64,000 nt of DNA from Rhizobium sp. BK602 (lineage in GTDB: Bacteria > Pseudomonadota > Alphaproteobacteria > Rhizobiales > Rhizobiaceae), in the NCBI RefSeq assembly GCF_014195095.1, contig NZ_JACIBC010000004.1, forward strand, positions 248,001 through 312,000, read 5' to 3'. This document shows, in pieces, positions 1 to 10,469 of this stretch (positions within the stretch are counted from its first letter, which is position 1; each line of letters opens with the position of its first letter). A program made the position numbers and the translations under genes. Under the pieces are notes generated by a model. That model had not been told where the DNA came from. It saw only the letters and a list, made by a program, of their open reading frames with translations, and made no database searches.

Positions 1-255
1 GGTCTGGAGAGCCGCGAGAGCCCGGTCGGCGATGGCGCGAAGGCCGTTATTGTCGCCGGCATCGGTGACCTTGACGCCGAGATCCGGATAGGCCTTCGCA
101 AAGGCCGGCAGCACGATGTTGCTCCAGAAGTCGATGATGTTCTGATCCGAGCCGCTGTAGAGGTTGATGACCTCGCCGGTGGCAAAAGCCAGGCGCGGCA
201 CCGCCAGGGCACCTGCGGCCGCGGAAAACGTGATGAGAAATTCGCGCCTGTTCAT
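1..255 (-). CDS. ABC transporter solute-binding protein, N-terminal fragment
   Basis: This is the first 85 codons of a periplasmic solute-binding protein; the rest lies beyond the left edge. The start ATG at 255 follows a good ribosome binding site (GGAGAAGG). The N-terminus MNRREFL followed by an Ala-rich hydrophobic stretch ending near LAFA looks like a signal peptide, possibly Tat type because of the RR pair. The mature part begins EVINLYSGSDQNI, typical of family 1 or iron/polyamine-type binding proteins. The substrate cannot be told from this fragment. It is transcribed away from oxyR with its own 195-bp upstream region, so it probably heads a transport operon. Confidence 0.75.
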   Translation of the reverse strand, partial: MNRREFLITFSAAAGALAVPRLAFATGEVINLYSGSDQNIIDFWSNIVLPAFAKAYPDLGVKVTDAGDNNGLRAIADRALAALQT

Positions 256-450
256 GGGCCTTCTCCATCTCTTGACTTGCGCGCGACTGCGCTGGATGGG
301 CCCTGCTAACGCCGGCGCATGACAGCCCTGTGACAGAGCGGGCAGGATCGGCACCTTGCCCCGGCGGACGGCGTAATATGGCTAATTCGACCACTCTTCG
401 ACCAAAAATGGATAGTCGCGGCGCCGCAAACCCGATCGCGGCGACGGCGA
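256..450 (-). promoter_or_regulatory. Promoter region of the solute-binding protein gene, with direct repeats
   Basis: This 195-bp stretch lies between the oxyR stop and the solute-binding protein start. It contains two exact copies of TTCGACCA at 386-393 and 397-404, spaced by 11 bp (one helical turn). Such spacing is common for response-regulator or other tandem-dimer operators. The regulator is unknown. No ORF of its own was recognised. Confidence 0.35.
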
Positions 451-1386
451 TCAGCCTTGGACGGAATCGCCGGTCAGGATGATGGAATCATGCGCCTCAC
501 GCATCGCATTGGCCGAGTTGCGCACCACTTCGGCGATCTCGAGAAACTGCTTGGCCAGCGGGCTTGTCTTGCGCCAGATCATGCCGATCGTGCGCGAGGG
601 CTGCAGGTTCTGAAAGCGGGCGACGGACACCGAGGCCGAGCGTGTCTCCACCGCCACCGCCATTTCCGGAATGAGGGTGACGCCGATCCCGGCGCTGACC
701 ATCTGTACCAGCGTCGACAGCGAACTGCCGTCCATCAATTCGCGCGGTGCCGACGGCACGTTGCAGAAGGACAGCGCCTGCTCGCGGAAACAATGGCCCT
801 CCTCCAGCAAAAGCAGCCGCATTTCGCGCAGCGCCTCGCGATTGGGCACCGGCTTGCCCTCGTCCTCGCTCGGCCGGACCAGCACGAAATTCTCCGAAAA
901 CAGCGCGACCTCGGTGAGGGCCGGCTCGGAGACCGGCAGCGCGACGATAGCCGCGTCGAGCCGGCCCTCCGCCAGTTCCTGCACGAGCTTCGAGGTCAAG
1001 GTCTCGCGGACATGGATGTCGAGCCCGTCATGCATGCGGGTGAGGTTGCCGATGATGGCGGGCAGCAGATAGGGAGCGATCGTCGGGATGACGCCGATCC
1101 GCAGCCTCCCCACCAGCCTGTCCTGCGAGGCGCGCGCCAGGTCCTCCAGCTCGTCGACGGAGCGCAGGATGCCGCGAACACGCAGCGCGAAGGCCTCTCC
1201 GAAACTGGTGAGCCGGACCTGGCGCGCGCCTCTTTCGAAGAGCTCCGTGCCCAGCGATTCCTCCAGTTCCTTGATCTGCATCGACAAAGCAGGCTGCGAG
1301 ATCGCGCAGACATCCGCCGCGCGTCCGAAGTGACCGTGCCGTGCCAAAGCCTCGAAATAGCGAAGCTGCTTGAGTGTAAGGTTCAT
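451..1386 (-). CDS. oxyR: OxyR, hydrogen-peroxide-sensing LysR-type regulator
   Basis: LysR-type activator of peroxide defence, acting in the cytoplasm. The N-terminal helix-turn-helix (about residues 1-60, LTLKQLRYFEALARHGHFG) is followed by a substrate/redox domain. The redox motif GHC-FREQALSF-C is present. With the start used here the two cysteines fall at 199 and 208, the same numbering as the disulfide-forming pair of E. coli OxyR. A second ATG lies one codon upstream at 1389, but the AAGG ribosome site is better spaced for 1386. The protein is about 311 residues, usual for the family. It is divergent from katG, its classical target. Confidence 0.95.
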   Translation of the reverse strand: MNLTLKQLRYFEALARHGHFGRAADVCAISQPALSMQIKELEESLGTELFERGARQVRLTSFGEAFALRVRGILRSVDELEDLARASQDRLVGRLRIGVIPTIAPYLLPAIIGNLTRMHDGLDIHVRETLTSKLVQELAEGRLDAAIVALPVSEPALTEVALFSENFVLVRPSEDEGKPVPNREALREMRLLLLEEGHCFREQALSFCNVPSAPRELMDGSSLSTLVQMVSAGIGVTLIPEMAVAVETRSASVSVARFQNLQPSRTIGMIWRKTSPLAKQFLEIAEVVRNSANAMREAHDSIILTGDSVQG

Positions 1387-3823
<2,437 letters not shown>

Positions 3824-3838
3824 TCCCGATCAAGACCG

Positions 3839-3873
3839 TTGGGGGCGCGGCTGGAAATCAGCCGCGCCCCCAA
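3839..3873 (+). terminator. Hairpin terminator after katG
   Basis: A perfect 15-bp inverted repeat (TTGGGGGCGCGGCTG, loop GAAAT, then its complement) begins 15 bases after the katG stop. There is no T-run, but the stem is very stable. It sits between the convergent katG and alpha-mannosidase genes and could serve both. Confidence 0.75.
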
Positions 3874-3959
3874 ATGATTCCACGGGAACAGTTCAGCATT
3901 TCACGGAACGCTTGAACCCGTCATGTCCGAGCAGCTCCGGACCGAAAGCCTCTCATCCG

Positions 3960-6900
3960 TCAGGCCCGCTTCAGCCTCCAGCTTCTGACCTCGAAGGGCA
4001 GGATATCCGGCCCGGCCGCGCGCTCGGCCGTCTCTTCCATCAGGTTGACGGTTTCGGCAATCCGCCAGCCGCTTGCGGGTGCGATCTCCAGCCCGCCGCG
4101 CCGGCCGGCCGGTTCGTAGACGCGCAGGACCAGCCCATCGCCATCCTCCGCCGGCTTGATGGCCGACAGCGCGACCGGCGTGCCGGTCACGGCGAGCGGC
4201 GCAAAGCTGGCGGACGCGAGACCAGCAGCGGTTGCGACGGCGAGCGGCTGGTTCAGGTCGTCCGCCTCCTCGCGCACGCCGCCGGAATGCCATTCGCCGG
4301 CATGCGGCAACAGCGCATAAGTGAAACGCTGTTCGCCCTCATCGGCCAGAGGATCGGGATAAACAGGCCCGCGCACCAGGCTGATGCCGAGCACGTTCTC
4401 ACGGACGCTGTGGCCATATTTGGCATCATTCAGCAGGGCGACGCCGAAATCCGGTTCGCTCAGATCGATGAAGCGATGGGCGGCGGCCTCGAACATCGCC
4501 GCGTCCCAGCTCGTATTGGTGTGGGTGGGGCGGCTGACGATGCCATAGGCGCATTCGAATGTCGCCGTGCGCGAGCGCACCGCGACCGGGCTCAGCGACC
4601 GCAATAGGGTACGGCGGTCGTGCCAGTCGATATGGGTCTCGATATCGAGACGCCGGGCATTGGCGGTCAGCACATAAAGCTGCGTGACAGTGGAATCGCG
4701 ATAGCGATGGACCACCTTGATCGCGGCGCGGTGCGGTCCGTTCTCGACCAACGCGATGCTCTCGGGCCGGTCGAGCCGGACGCCTTTCTCCGCATAGTCG
4801 GCATCGATATCCCATGCATCCCAGTTGCGCGGCTTGTCGACGGGATAGACCCAGAGCTGGTTGGCGGGTCCAGCGAGCGCCTCGCGGCCGGTGGCCTTGT
4901 GCACGAGGCTCCGGACCGCGCCATCGGCGCCGATGATCGCCAGCAGATGCTCATTTTCCAGCCTGTCGGCCCCCGCCCGCAATCCTTCGGATGGTTTCAA
5001 TGCAGTGCGGTCCAGCACCTGAACGGACAACGGCGCGATGATGTCGCCGGTCGAAAGAACCGTGCCGTCGGCCAGGGTGGCGCGAAGCGGCCGGGCATCC
5101 AGCGACGGATTGGCAACGACCAGCGCATCGGCGATATCGCCCTTGGCAAGCGTCGCCACGATCATGCTCATCGCGCTTTTCTGCGCGGCGCCGGCATGCG
5201 CGATCACCTCGGAAAGCTCGCGCTCGGCATCCTGATAGACCTCGCGGATGCTCGATCCCGGCAGGATGTCGTGGAATTCGTTCTTCAGCGTCACGCGCCA
5301 GTCCGCTTCCAGGCTTTGCGGCGCGGCGGCACCCGCGACATGGGCGATGGAGGCCAGGGTTTCCGCTGTTATCAGAGCCCGCTCGGCCCGGCGATGCAGC
5401 CGCTTGACGCCGCTCTGGCTGGTGAGCGTCGCCCGGTGCAGTTCGAGATAGATCTCGCCCGACCAGATCGGCAGGTGTTTTTCCCCGGCCGTCCGATGGG
5501 CGCCCTCGAAGAAATCGGCGACCTTGCCCCAGCGCGTCTTCGGAATGGCCGGGAAGTCGCGCAGCTGCGCCTCGCGCTCCACCATTTCCGGCGTCACGCC
5601 GCCGCCGCCGTCGCCATAACCGACGGCCAGAAGCGATGTGTCGTGCAGCGTCTTTGCGCGGAAATTCTTCCAGGTCGGCAGGAAGCAGTCCGGGCGGACG
5701 AAGCCGTTATAGCCCTCCATCGGATTGTTGAAGACATGCGCCAGCACGCGGCTGCCGTCGAGCCCTTCCCACCAGAAGAGATCGTAGGGGAAGCGGTTGG
5801 TCTCGCTCCAATTGACCTTGATCGTAAAGAAGCTCTCGATCCCGCCCTGGCGCAGCAATTGCGGCAGCGCGCCGGAAAAACCGAAGCAATCCGGCAGCCA
5901 GCAGACCTTGTGCCGCGCGCCGAAAGTCTTCTCGAAATAGCGCTGGCCATAGAGGATCTGCCGCACCAGGCTTTCGCCGGTCGGCATGTTCGTATCCGGC
6001 TCCACCCACATGCCGCCGATCACCTCCCAGCTGCCGTCGACGACCTTCTGCTTGATGCGGGCAAGCAGCGCCGGATCATCCGCCTCCATCTGCGCGTAAT
6101 AATGCGCCGTCGACTGGTTGAAGCGGAAATCGGGCGAGCGCTCCATCAGCGACAGTGCCGTATGGAAGGTACGGCGCATCTTGCGGCGCGTTTCGTCATA
6201 GGGCCACAGCCAGGCGAGATCGATATGGGCATGGCCGGTGAGCAGCAGCTCGCCATTCTGAGGATAGCGCTGTTGCAGCGTTCTCAGACGGGCAAGAAGT
6301 TCGTCATGGGCGCCGACCACCGTCGCCCGGTCGCCCTCGGACAGGGGCGCGGGGTTTTCGATCAGCTCCGGCAATTGCCAGATCTTCTGCTGCAGTTCGG
6401 CATTGGCCGTGCGGGCGACGTAAGGGAGCGTCGCGGACGGCCAGTCGAGGCCGAGCAGCGCCGCCTCGGCGGCATCCATCATATGCGGCACGGCCTCATG
6501 ATCGCCGAGCGCCTCGATGGCTTCCACGATCTGGCGCAGCAGCAGGTGCAGCCGATGCACGGGAAGATCCAGCCAGGCAAGCCGCGCCCGGTTGAGCTTC
6601 GGCTGCCGGTTCGGTTCGCCGAAGGGGAAGCGGGCGACGCTGTCGGTCGCGACCGAGAAGCTGCGGCTCTTGAGCGGGAATTCCTGGTGATAGGGATCAA
6701 GGCCGAAGCTCTCGCTTTCCCCTTCGGCGAAAGTCAGCGTGATCAGGCTCTCACCACCGAGATCGAGCTGCAGCCGCGTCTCCTCCAGCGGCCAATCGGC
6801 CGGCACCGCCGCCTTCGCGGCAAAATGCACCACGCCCTTGCGATACGGCCAGGCCTGGCCGATGCCGATGGCCTCTCCGTCGAATGTCCAGCCGTCGACC

Positions 6901-6986
6901 GGTGTGACGGCACGCTCGCGCCAATGGCTGAGTTCTGCGGTACGTACCTTGAGACGGTCCAGTCGCTGGGCAATGGTAAGCTGCAT
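3960..6986 (-). CDS. Glycoside hydrolase family 38 alpha-mannosidase
   Basis: A 1008-residue alpha-mannosidase of the GH38 type with no signal peptide, so probably cytoplasmic and acting on imported mannosides. The zinc-binding motif GHAHIDLAWLWP places His252, His254 and Asp256. The nucleophile region WVEPDTNMPTGES puts the likely catalytic Asp at 331, followed by LPDCFGFSGALPQ. C-terminal beta domains complete the usual length. The start at MQLTIAQRL is preferred because AGGA lies 6 bases upstream; the frame stays open 23 codons further. The gene stands alone on this strand behind a mini-ORF at 7090-7173. No transporter is adjacent, so the natural substrate is unclear. Confidence 0.9.
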   Translation of the reverse strand: MQLTIAQRLDRLKVRTAELSHWRERAVTPVDGWTFDGEAIGIGQAWPYRKGVVHFAAKAAVPADWPLEETRLQLDLGGESLITLTFAEGESESFGLDPYHQEFPLKSRSFSVATDSVARFPFGEPNRQPKLNRARLAWLDLPVHRLHLLLRQIVEAIEALGDHEAVPHMMDAAEAALLGLDWPSATLPYVARTANAELQQKIWQLPELIENPAPLSEGDRATVVGAHDELLARLRTLQQRYPQNGELLLTGHAHIDLAWLWPYDETRRKMRRTFHTALSLMERSPDFRFNQSTAHYYAQMEADDPALLARIKQKVVDGSWEVIGGMWVEPDTNMPTGESLVRQILYGQRYFEKTFGARHKVCWLPDCFGFSGALPQLLRQGGIESFFTIKVNWSETNRFPYDLFWWEGLDGSRVLAHVFNNPMEGYNGFVRPDCFLPTWKNFRAKTLHDTSLLAVGYGDGGGGVTPEMVEREAQLRDFPAIPKTRWGKVADFFEGAHRTAGEKHLPIWSGEIYLELHRATLTSQSGVKRLHRRAERALITAETLASIAHVAGAAAPQSLEADWRVTLKNEFHDILPGSSIREVYQDAERELSEVIAHAGAAQKSAMSMIVATLAKGDIADALVVANPSLDARPLRATLADGTVLSTGDIIAPLSVQVLDRTALKPSEGLRAGADRLENEHLLAIIGADGAVRSLVHKATGREALAGPANQLWVYPVDKPRNWDAWDIDADYAEKGVRLDRPESIALVENGPHRAAIKVVHRYRDSTVTQLYVLTANARRLDIETHIDWHDRRTLLRSLSPVAVRSRTATFECAYGIVSRPTHTNTSWDAAMFEAAAHRFIDLSEPDFGVALLNDAKYGHSVRENVLGISLVRGPVYPDPLADEGEQRFTYALLPHAGEWHSGGVREEADDLNQPLAVATAAGLASASFAPLAVTGTPVALSAIKPAEDGDGLVLRVYEPAGRRGGLEIAPASGWRIAETVNLMEETAERAAGPDILPFEVRSWRLKRA

Positions 6987-7089
6987 GACATGTCCTACAG
7001 GGTTGATGTCGAGCCAGGCGATCGGCCGCCATGGCATCGAGAATGAGACAGACAAGACAAGGAGTTGGGACGCTGGCCTCGAGAAGGGC

Positions 7090-7173
7090 TCAGGCGATTA
7101 CGGCCGGCGCAGCTGGCAGGAACAGGCTATCGCAACTGCGTCCCATGGCCGGAATCTCGATGGTGGCGCTCAT
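7090..7173 (-). CDS. Possible 27-residue leader peptide ORF
   Basis: A short ORF beginning MSATIEIPAMG and ending PAAPAVIA. It is preceded by an excellent ribosome binding site (GAGGAGGAG, about 8 bases before the ATG), as strong as any in the window. It lies about 100 bp upstream of the alpha-mannosidase start on the same strand. I do not recognise it. It could be a leader peptide controlling the mannosidase gene, a small protein, or a chance ORF. It contains no run of rare codons or a single amino acid that would suggest classical attenuation. Confidence 0.35.
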   Translation of the reverse strand: MSATIEIPAMGRSCDSLFLPAAPAVIA

Positions 7174-7337
7174 TCGACAGTCTCCTCCTCTGCGTGACGC
7201 AGATAGAGAGTATGGTGAAGAGCGGCCGGATGACCAGTCAAAATGGAAACAAAATTTCAGGCTTGGCGCCGCACCCCCCGCCCGGCGGCGGGCTGCGTCG
7301 AAGCGACGCATGACCTTCGTTACGCGCGGGAATGCGG

Positions 7338-7362
7338 GGCGGGGCAGGCAAGATGCCCCGCC
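7338..7362 (-). terminator. Hairpin terminator after the MFS transporter gene
   Basis: A 9-bp perfect stem (GGCGGGGCA / TGCCCCGCC) with a 7-base loop starts 8 bases beyond the stop codon at 7371. No T-run follows, so it is a probable rather than certain terminator. Confidence 0.5.
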
Positions 7363-7370
7363 TTGGTTAC

Positions 7371-8567
7371 TCAATGCCGCGGTATGCGCGGCAGGAAGAT
7401 CGTGAACAGGCCGAGCAGCGGCAGGTAGGAGCAGACCGTATAGACGAAGGCAATGCCGTGCGTGTCGGCGAAATCGCCGAGGGCCGCGGCGCCGAGGCCA
7501 CCGGCTCCGAAGGCGAAGCCGAAGAAGATGCCGCCGATCAGGCCGACGCGGCCAGGGATCAGTTCCTGCGCGAAGACCACGATCGCCGGGAAGGCGGAGG
7601 CAAAAACCAGCCCGATGACGACGGTCAGGACGCAGGTCCAGAAGAGATCCGCATAGGGCATCATCAGCGCGAAGGGGATGACGCCGAGGATCGAGAACCA
7701 GATGACGAAGCGCGCGCCCAGCCGGTCTCCGACCGGGCCGCCGAGGATCGTGCCCGCCGCAACCGAGCCGAGGAACAGGAACAGCATCAGCTGCGCGTCG
7801 CGCACGCCGAGATGGAACTTGTCGATGACGTAGAAGGTGAAATAGCTGGATATGCTGGCCATGTAGACGTTCTTCGTCGCCGTCAGCAGGATCAGGATCG
7901 CCAATGCCCAGATGGCCTTGTTGCGCGCGATCGGCAGGGCGCGGCTGGGGGCCGGACGCGCCGCCTGCTGGCGGCGATGGTTGACGTACCAGGTGCCGAC
8001 CCAGCTCAGGACGATGAAACCGATAACCGCCAGGACGGAGAGCCAGGCGACGCTCGACTGCCCATGCTGGAGCACGAAGAAGGCGGCGATCAGCGGCCCG
8101 ATGGCGGAGCCGGCATTGCCGCCGAGCTGGAAGAGCGACTGCGCCAGGCCATGGCGTCCGCCGGAGGCGAGCCGCGCCACGCGTGACGCCTCCGGATGGA
8201 ACACCGCCGAGCCGAAGCCGATGAGGCTCGCGGCAACCAGCAGCATGCCGAAACTGCCGGCGTGACCGAGCATGATCAGCCCCAGGAAGGTGCTGATCAT
8301 GCCCACGGGCAACGAATAGGGCATCGGCCATTTGTCGGTGACGATGCCGACCACCGGCTGCAGCAGCGACGCCGTGATCTGGAACATCATCGTCAAGAGC
8401 CCGATCTGGACGAAATCGAGCGCATAATTTTCCCGGAACATCGGATAGAGCGAGGTCAGCAGCGACTGCATGATGTCGTTCAACAGATGACAGCCGCTGA
8501 CCGCCACCACGATCGATATTGTCGTCTTCTCAAATCGGGCCTGCGTGCCCGAAAATGCCGCAACCAT
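7371..8567 (-). CDS. Fosmidomycin-resistance-type MFS exporter (Fsr-like)
   Basis: Inner-membrane major facilitator transporter of 398 residues with about 12 hydrophobic segments. The first segments (SGCHLLNDIMQSLLTSLYP) and the motif FHPEASRVAR, located after the fourth segment, are characteristic of the Fsr family. E. coli Fsr exports fosmidomycin when overproduced; the native substrate is unknown. The start ATG at 8567 follows AAGGA at good spacing. The gene is divergent from an AraC-type regulator at 8687, which is the likely controller. It ends in a hairpin. Confidence 0.85.
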   Translation of the reverse strand: MVAAFSGTQARFEKTTISIVVAVSGCHLLNDIMQSLLTSLYPMFRENYALDFVQIGLLTMMFQITASLLQPVVGIVTDKWPMPYSLPVGMISTFLGLIMLGHAGSFGMLLVAASLIGFGSAVFHPEASRVARLASGGRHGLAQSLFQLGGNAGSAIGPLIAAFFVLQHGQSSVAWLSVLAVIGFIVLSWVGTWYVNHRRQQAARPAPSRALPIARNKAIWALAILILLTATKNVYMASISSYFTFYVIDKFHLGVRDAQLMLFLFLGSVAAGTILGGPVGDRLGARFVIWFSILGVIPFALMMPYADLFWTCVLTVVIGLVFASAFPAIVVFAQELIPGRVGLIGGIFFGFAFGAGGLGAAALGDFADTHGIAFVYTVCSYLPLLGLFTIFLPRIPRH

Positions 8568-8686
8568 TGGGGATTCCTTCCTGAGCCGGCCGATTTTTTC
8601 AGCCGTGCCGTTTGACTAGCCTTTTACACGGCTTGCGGGTGACCTTCTTTCGTGTTTTGGTCCTATTCTTTCGCGATCGGGCCAAA
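8568..8686. promoter_or_regulatory. Divergent promoter between MFS exporter and AraC regulator
   Basis: This 119-bp stretch carries the promoters of two divergent genes. An interrupted inverted repeat GCCGTG (around 8603) and CACGGC (around 8627) could be an operator, but its spacing is wide and the call is tentative. Confidence 0.3.
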
Positions 8687-9517
8687 ATGGAAAAATTCTC
8701 CCGACAGTTGCTGGCAACCCTCGATAAGGACCATGTGCAGAATATGCGCTGGATGGAGGGATCGAATGCCGACGTGCTCGTTAACAGCTCCGAGCCGCCG
8801 CAAGGCTATACCGTGCCGTGGCATCATCACCGCCGCGCGCAGCTGCTCTGCGTCTTCGCCGGCGTCGTCCTGATCCTGACGACCCGCGGCCGGTGGATGG
8901 TACCGCCCGGCCATGCGCTCTTCATTCCCGTGGGCCTGGAACATTCGGTGGAGATGCTGAGCGACGTCAGCATGAAATCGGTCTATGTCGCGCCCCGTGA
9001 ACCGTCCCCGCCGGACGAAGCGCCGCGTGTCGTCGAGGTGACAGATCTTGCCCGCAGCCTGCTGCTGGAGGCCATCCGGCTGCGGGAGGCGCCGATCGGC
9101 AACCGCAAGGCCGAACTCGTGCTGTCCCTTCTGATCGAGGAGATTGCCACGCTTGAGGAGCGCCCGCTCGGCCTGCCCTTCCCCGCCGACCGGCGGCTGG
9201 CGGCGCTCTGCCGCGACTATCTGGCCAATCCGACGCCGAACGCGCGGCTGGACGACTGGGCCGAGAGACTGGCGATGAGCCGGCGCACCTTCACCCGGCA
9301 GTTCCGCAAGGAGACGGGCATCAGCTTCACCACATGGCGGCAGCAGGCCAGCGTCTTCGCATGCCTGCCGCAGCTCGCCGAGGGACAGCCGGTGACCAAT
9401 GTCGCGCTGGAAGCCGGATACGAGAGCGTCGCCGCCTTCACCACCATGTTCCGCCGCATGCTCGGAACCTCGCCGCGCAGCTATATGGTGAGCCGCTGGT
9501 CCTTCGACCGGCCTTGA
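8687..9517 (+). CDS. AraC-family regulator with N-terminal cupin domain
   Basis: Transcription regulator of 276 residues. The N-terminal half holds a cupin-like fold (WHHHRRAQLLCVFAG and a later PPGHALFIP stretch), expected to bind a small ligand. The C-terminal half has the two helix-turn-helix units of the AraC family (LDDWAERLAMSRRTFTRQF and VTNVALEAGYESVAAFTTMFRR). The ATG at 8687 (MEKFSRQLL) is chosen over the upstream TTG at 8612, which would add a poorly conserved tail. It probably controls the divergent MFS exporter gene. Confidence 0.85.
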   Translation: MEKFSRQLLATLDKDHVQNMRWMEGSNADVLVNSSEPPQGYTVPWHHHRRAQLLCVFAGVVLILTTRGRWMVPPGHALFIPVGLEHSVEMLSDVSMKSVYVAPREPSPPDEAPRVVEVTDLARSLLLEAIRLREAPIGNRKAELVLSLLIEEIATLEERPLGLPFPADRRLAALCRDYLANPTPNARLDDWAERLAMSRRTFTRQFRKETGISFTTWRQQASVFACLPQLAEGQPVTNVALEAGYESVAAFTTMFRRMLGTSPRSYMVSRWSFDRP

Positions 9518-9624
9518 GGATCGTCAATTCGCCCACATCCATGTCGCGGAAGGCACGGCCTCCGCCCTGCACTTGAATTAGCCTCCCGCTTCCGGCAAAC
9601 AGCCTGTGCAACGAGGGCATGCGC

Positions 9625-10395
9625 ATGAGGAACATCTATATTGTCGGCATCGGCACGGGAAATCCCGAGCATTTGACCGTGCAGGCGATCAACCGGCTGA
9701 ACAAGGTCGATGTCATCTTCATTCCGAGCAAAGGCACGGCCAAGGCCGAGCTTGCCGAGGTGCGCAGGGATATCTGCCAGCGCTATGTCACGACCGAAGG
9801 CGTCCGCTTCATCGATTACGCCGTGCCGGTGCGCCAGACGGCGGATCGCAGCTATGTGCAGAGCGTCGACGACTGGCATGCGGAGCTCTCGGCGACCTAT
9901 GAGCAGCTGTTCGAGGATCATATCGCCGAAGGCGGCAGCGCCGCCTTCCTCGTCTGGGGCGATCCCAGCCTCTATGACAGCACGATCCGCATCATCGAGC
10001 GTGTCGTGGCGCGGCGACGTGTCGTCCTCGATTATAGCGTCATTCCCGGCATCACCAGCATCCAGGCGCTGACCGCGAGCCATCGCATCCCTCTCAATCT
10101 CGTCGGCAAGCCGGTGCAGGTCACCACCGGCCGGCGGCTGATGGAGAGCTTTCCGGGCCTCGTCGAGACCGCCGTCGTCATGCTCGACGGCGAACAGGCC
10201 TTCAGCAAGATCGACGATCCCGATGCCTATATCTATTGGGGCGCCTATCTCGGCACCGACGACGAGATCACCATCGCCGGCCGGCTAGCCGACGTATCGG
10301 ACCGCATCCTGGCGACGCGGGCCGAAGCGCGGGCGCGGCATGGGTGGATCATGGATATCTACCTGCTGCGCAAGGGCCGGGATTTCGACGACTGA
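9625..10395 (+). CDS. cobF: CobF, precorrin-6A synthase (deacetylating)
   Basis: SAM-dependent methyltransferase that methylates C1 of precorrin-5 and releases acetate in aerobic cobalamin synthesis. The N-terminus MRNIYIVGIGTGNPEHLTV is the tetrapyrrole methylase glycine loop, and VWGDPSLYDS and VIPGITSIQALTA are typical internal motifs. The protein is about 256 residues, matching the family. The start at 9625 gives the best spacing (7 bases) to GAGGG; an in-frame ATG at 9619 is the alternative. It is the first gene of the cob cluster; cobG follows after 74 bp. Confidence 0.93.
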   Translation: MRNIYIVGIGTGNPEHLTVQAINRLNKVDVIFIPSKGTAKAELAEVRRDICQRYVTTEGVRFIDYAVPVRQTADRSYVQSVDDWHAELSATYEQLFEDHIAEGGSAAFLVWGDPSLYDSTIRIIERVVARRRVVLDYSVIPGITSIQALTASHRIPLNLVGKPVQVTTGRRLMESFPGLVETAVVMLDGEQAFSKIDDPDAYIYWGAYLGTDDEITIAGRLADVSDRILATRAEARARHGWIMDIYLLRKGRDFDD

Positions 10396-10469
10396 ACAGG
10401 GTGCGGCGCCAAATTATTTGCCCGGCGAATAGGATTATGTCAGGACAAGTCCTTCGGAAGGAAGGTCTC

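Larger units (their letters stand above)
6987..7370 (-). promoter_or_regulatory. Leader and intergenic region upstream of alpha-mannosidase
   Basis: This 384-bp stretch between the mannosidase start and the MFS gene stop holds the mini-ORF at 7090-7173, about 100 bp of spacer after it, a terminator hairpin for the MFS gene at 7338-7362, and presumably the mannosidase promoter in the relatively AT-rich part around 7200-7260. No other gene is recognisable. Confidence 0.4.

Noticed and set aside
4620..7046. 808-codon plus-strand ORF across the mannosidase gene
   Set aside because: Antisense shadow of the GH38 gene; no ribosome site or recognisable domain.
8612..8686. Longer start for the AraC-type regulator at TTG 8612
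   Set aside because: The added stretch is hydrophobic and unlike the family; the ATG at 8687 begins the conserved part.
9518..9624. Cobalamin riboswitch before cobF
   Set aside because: The space is only about 100 bp and I found no recognisable B12-box; a covariance-model scan would settle it.
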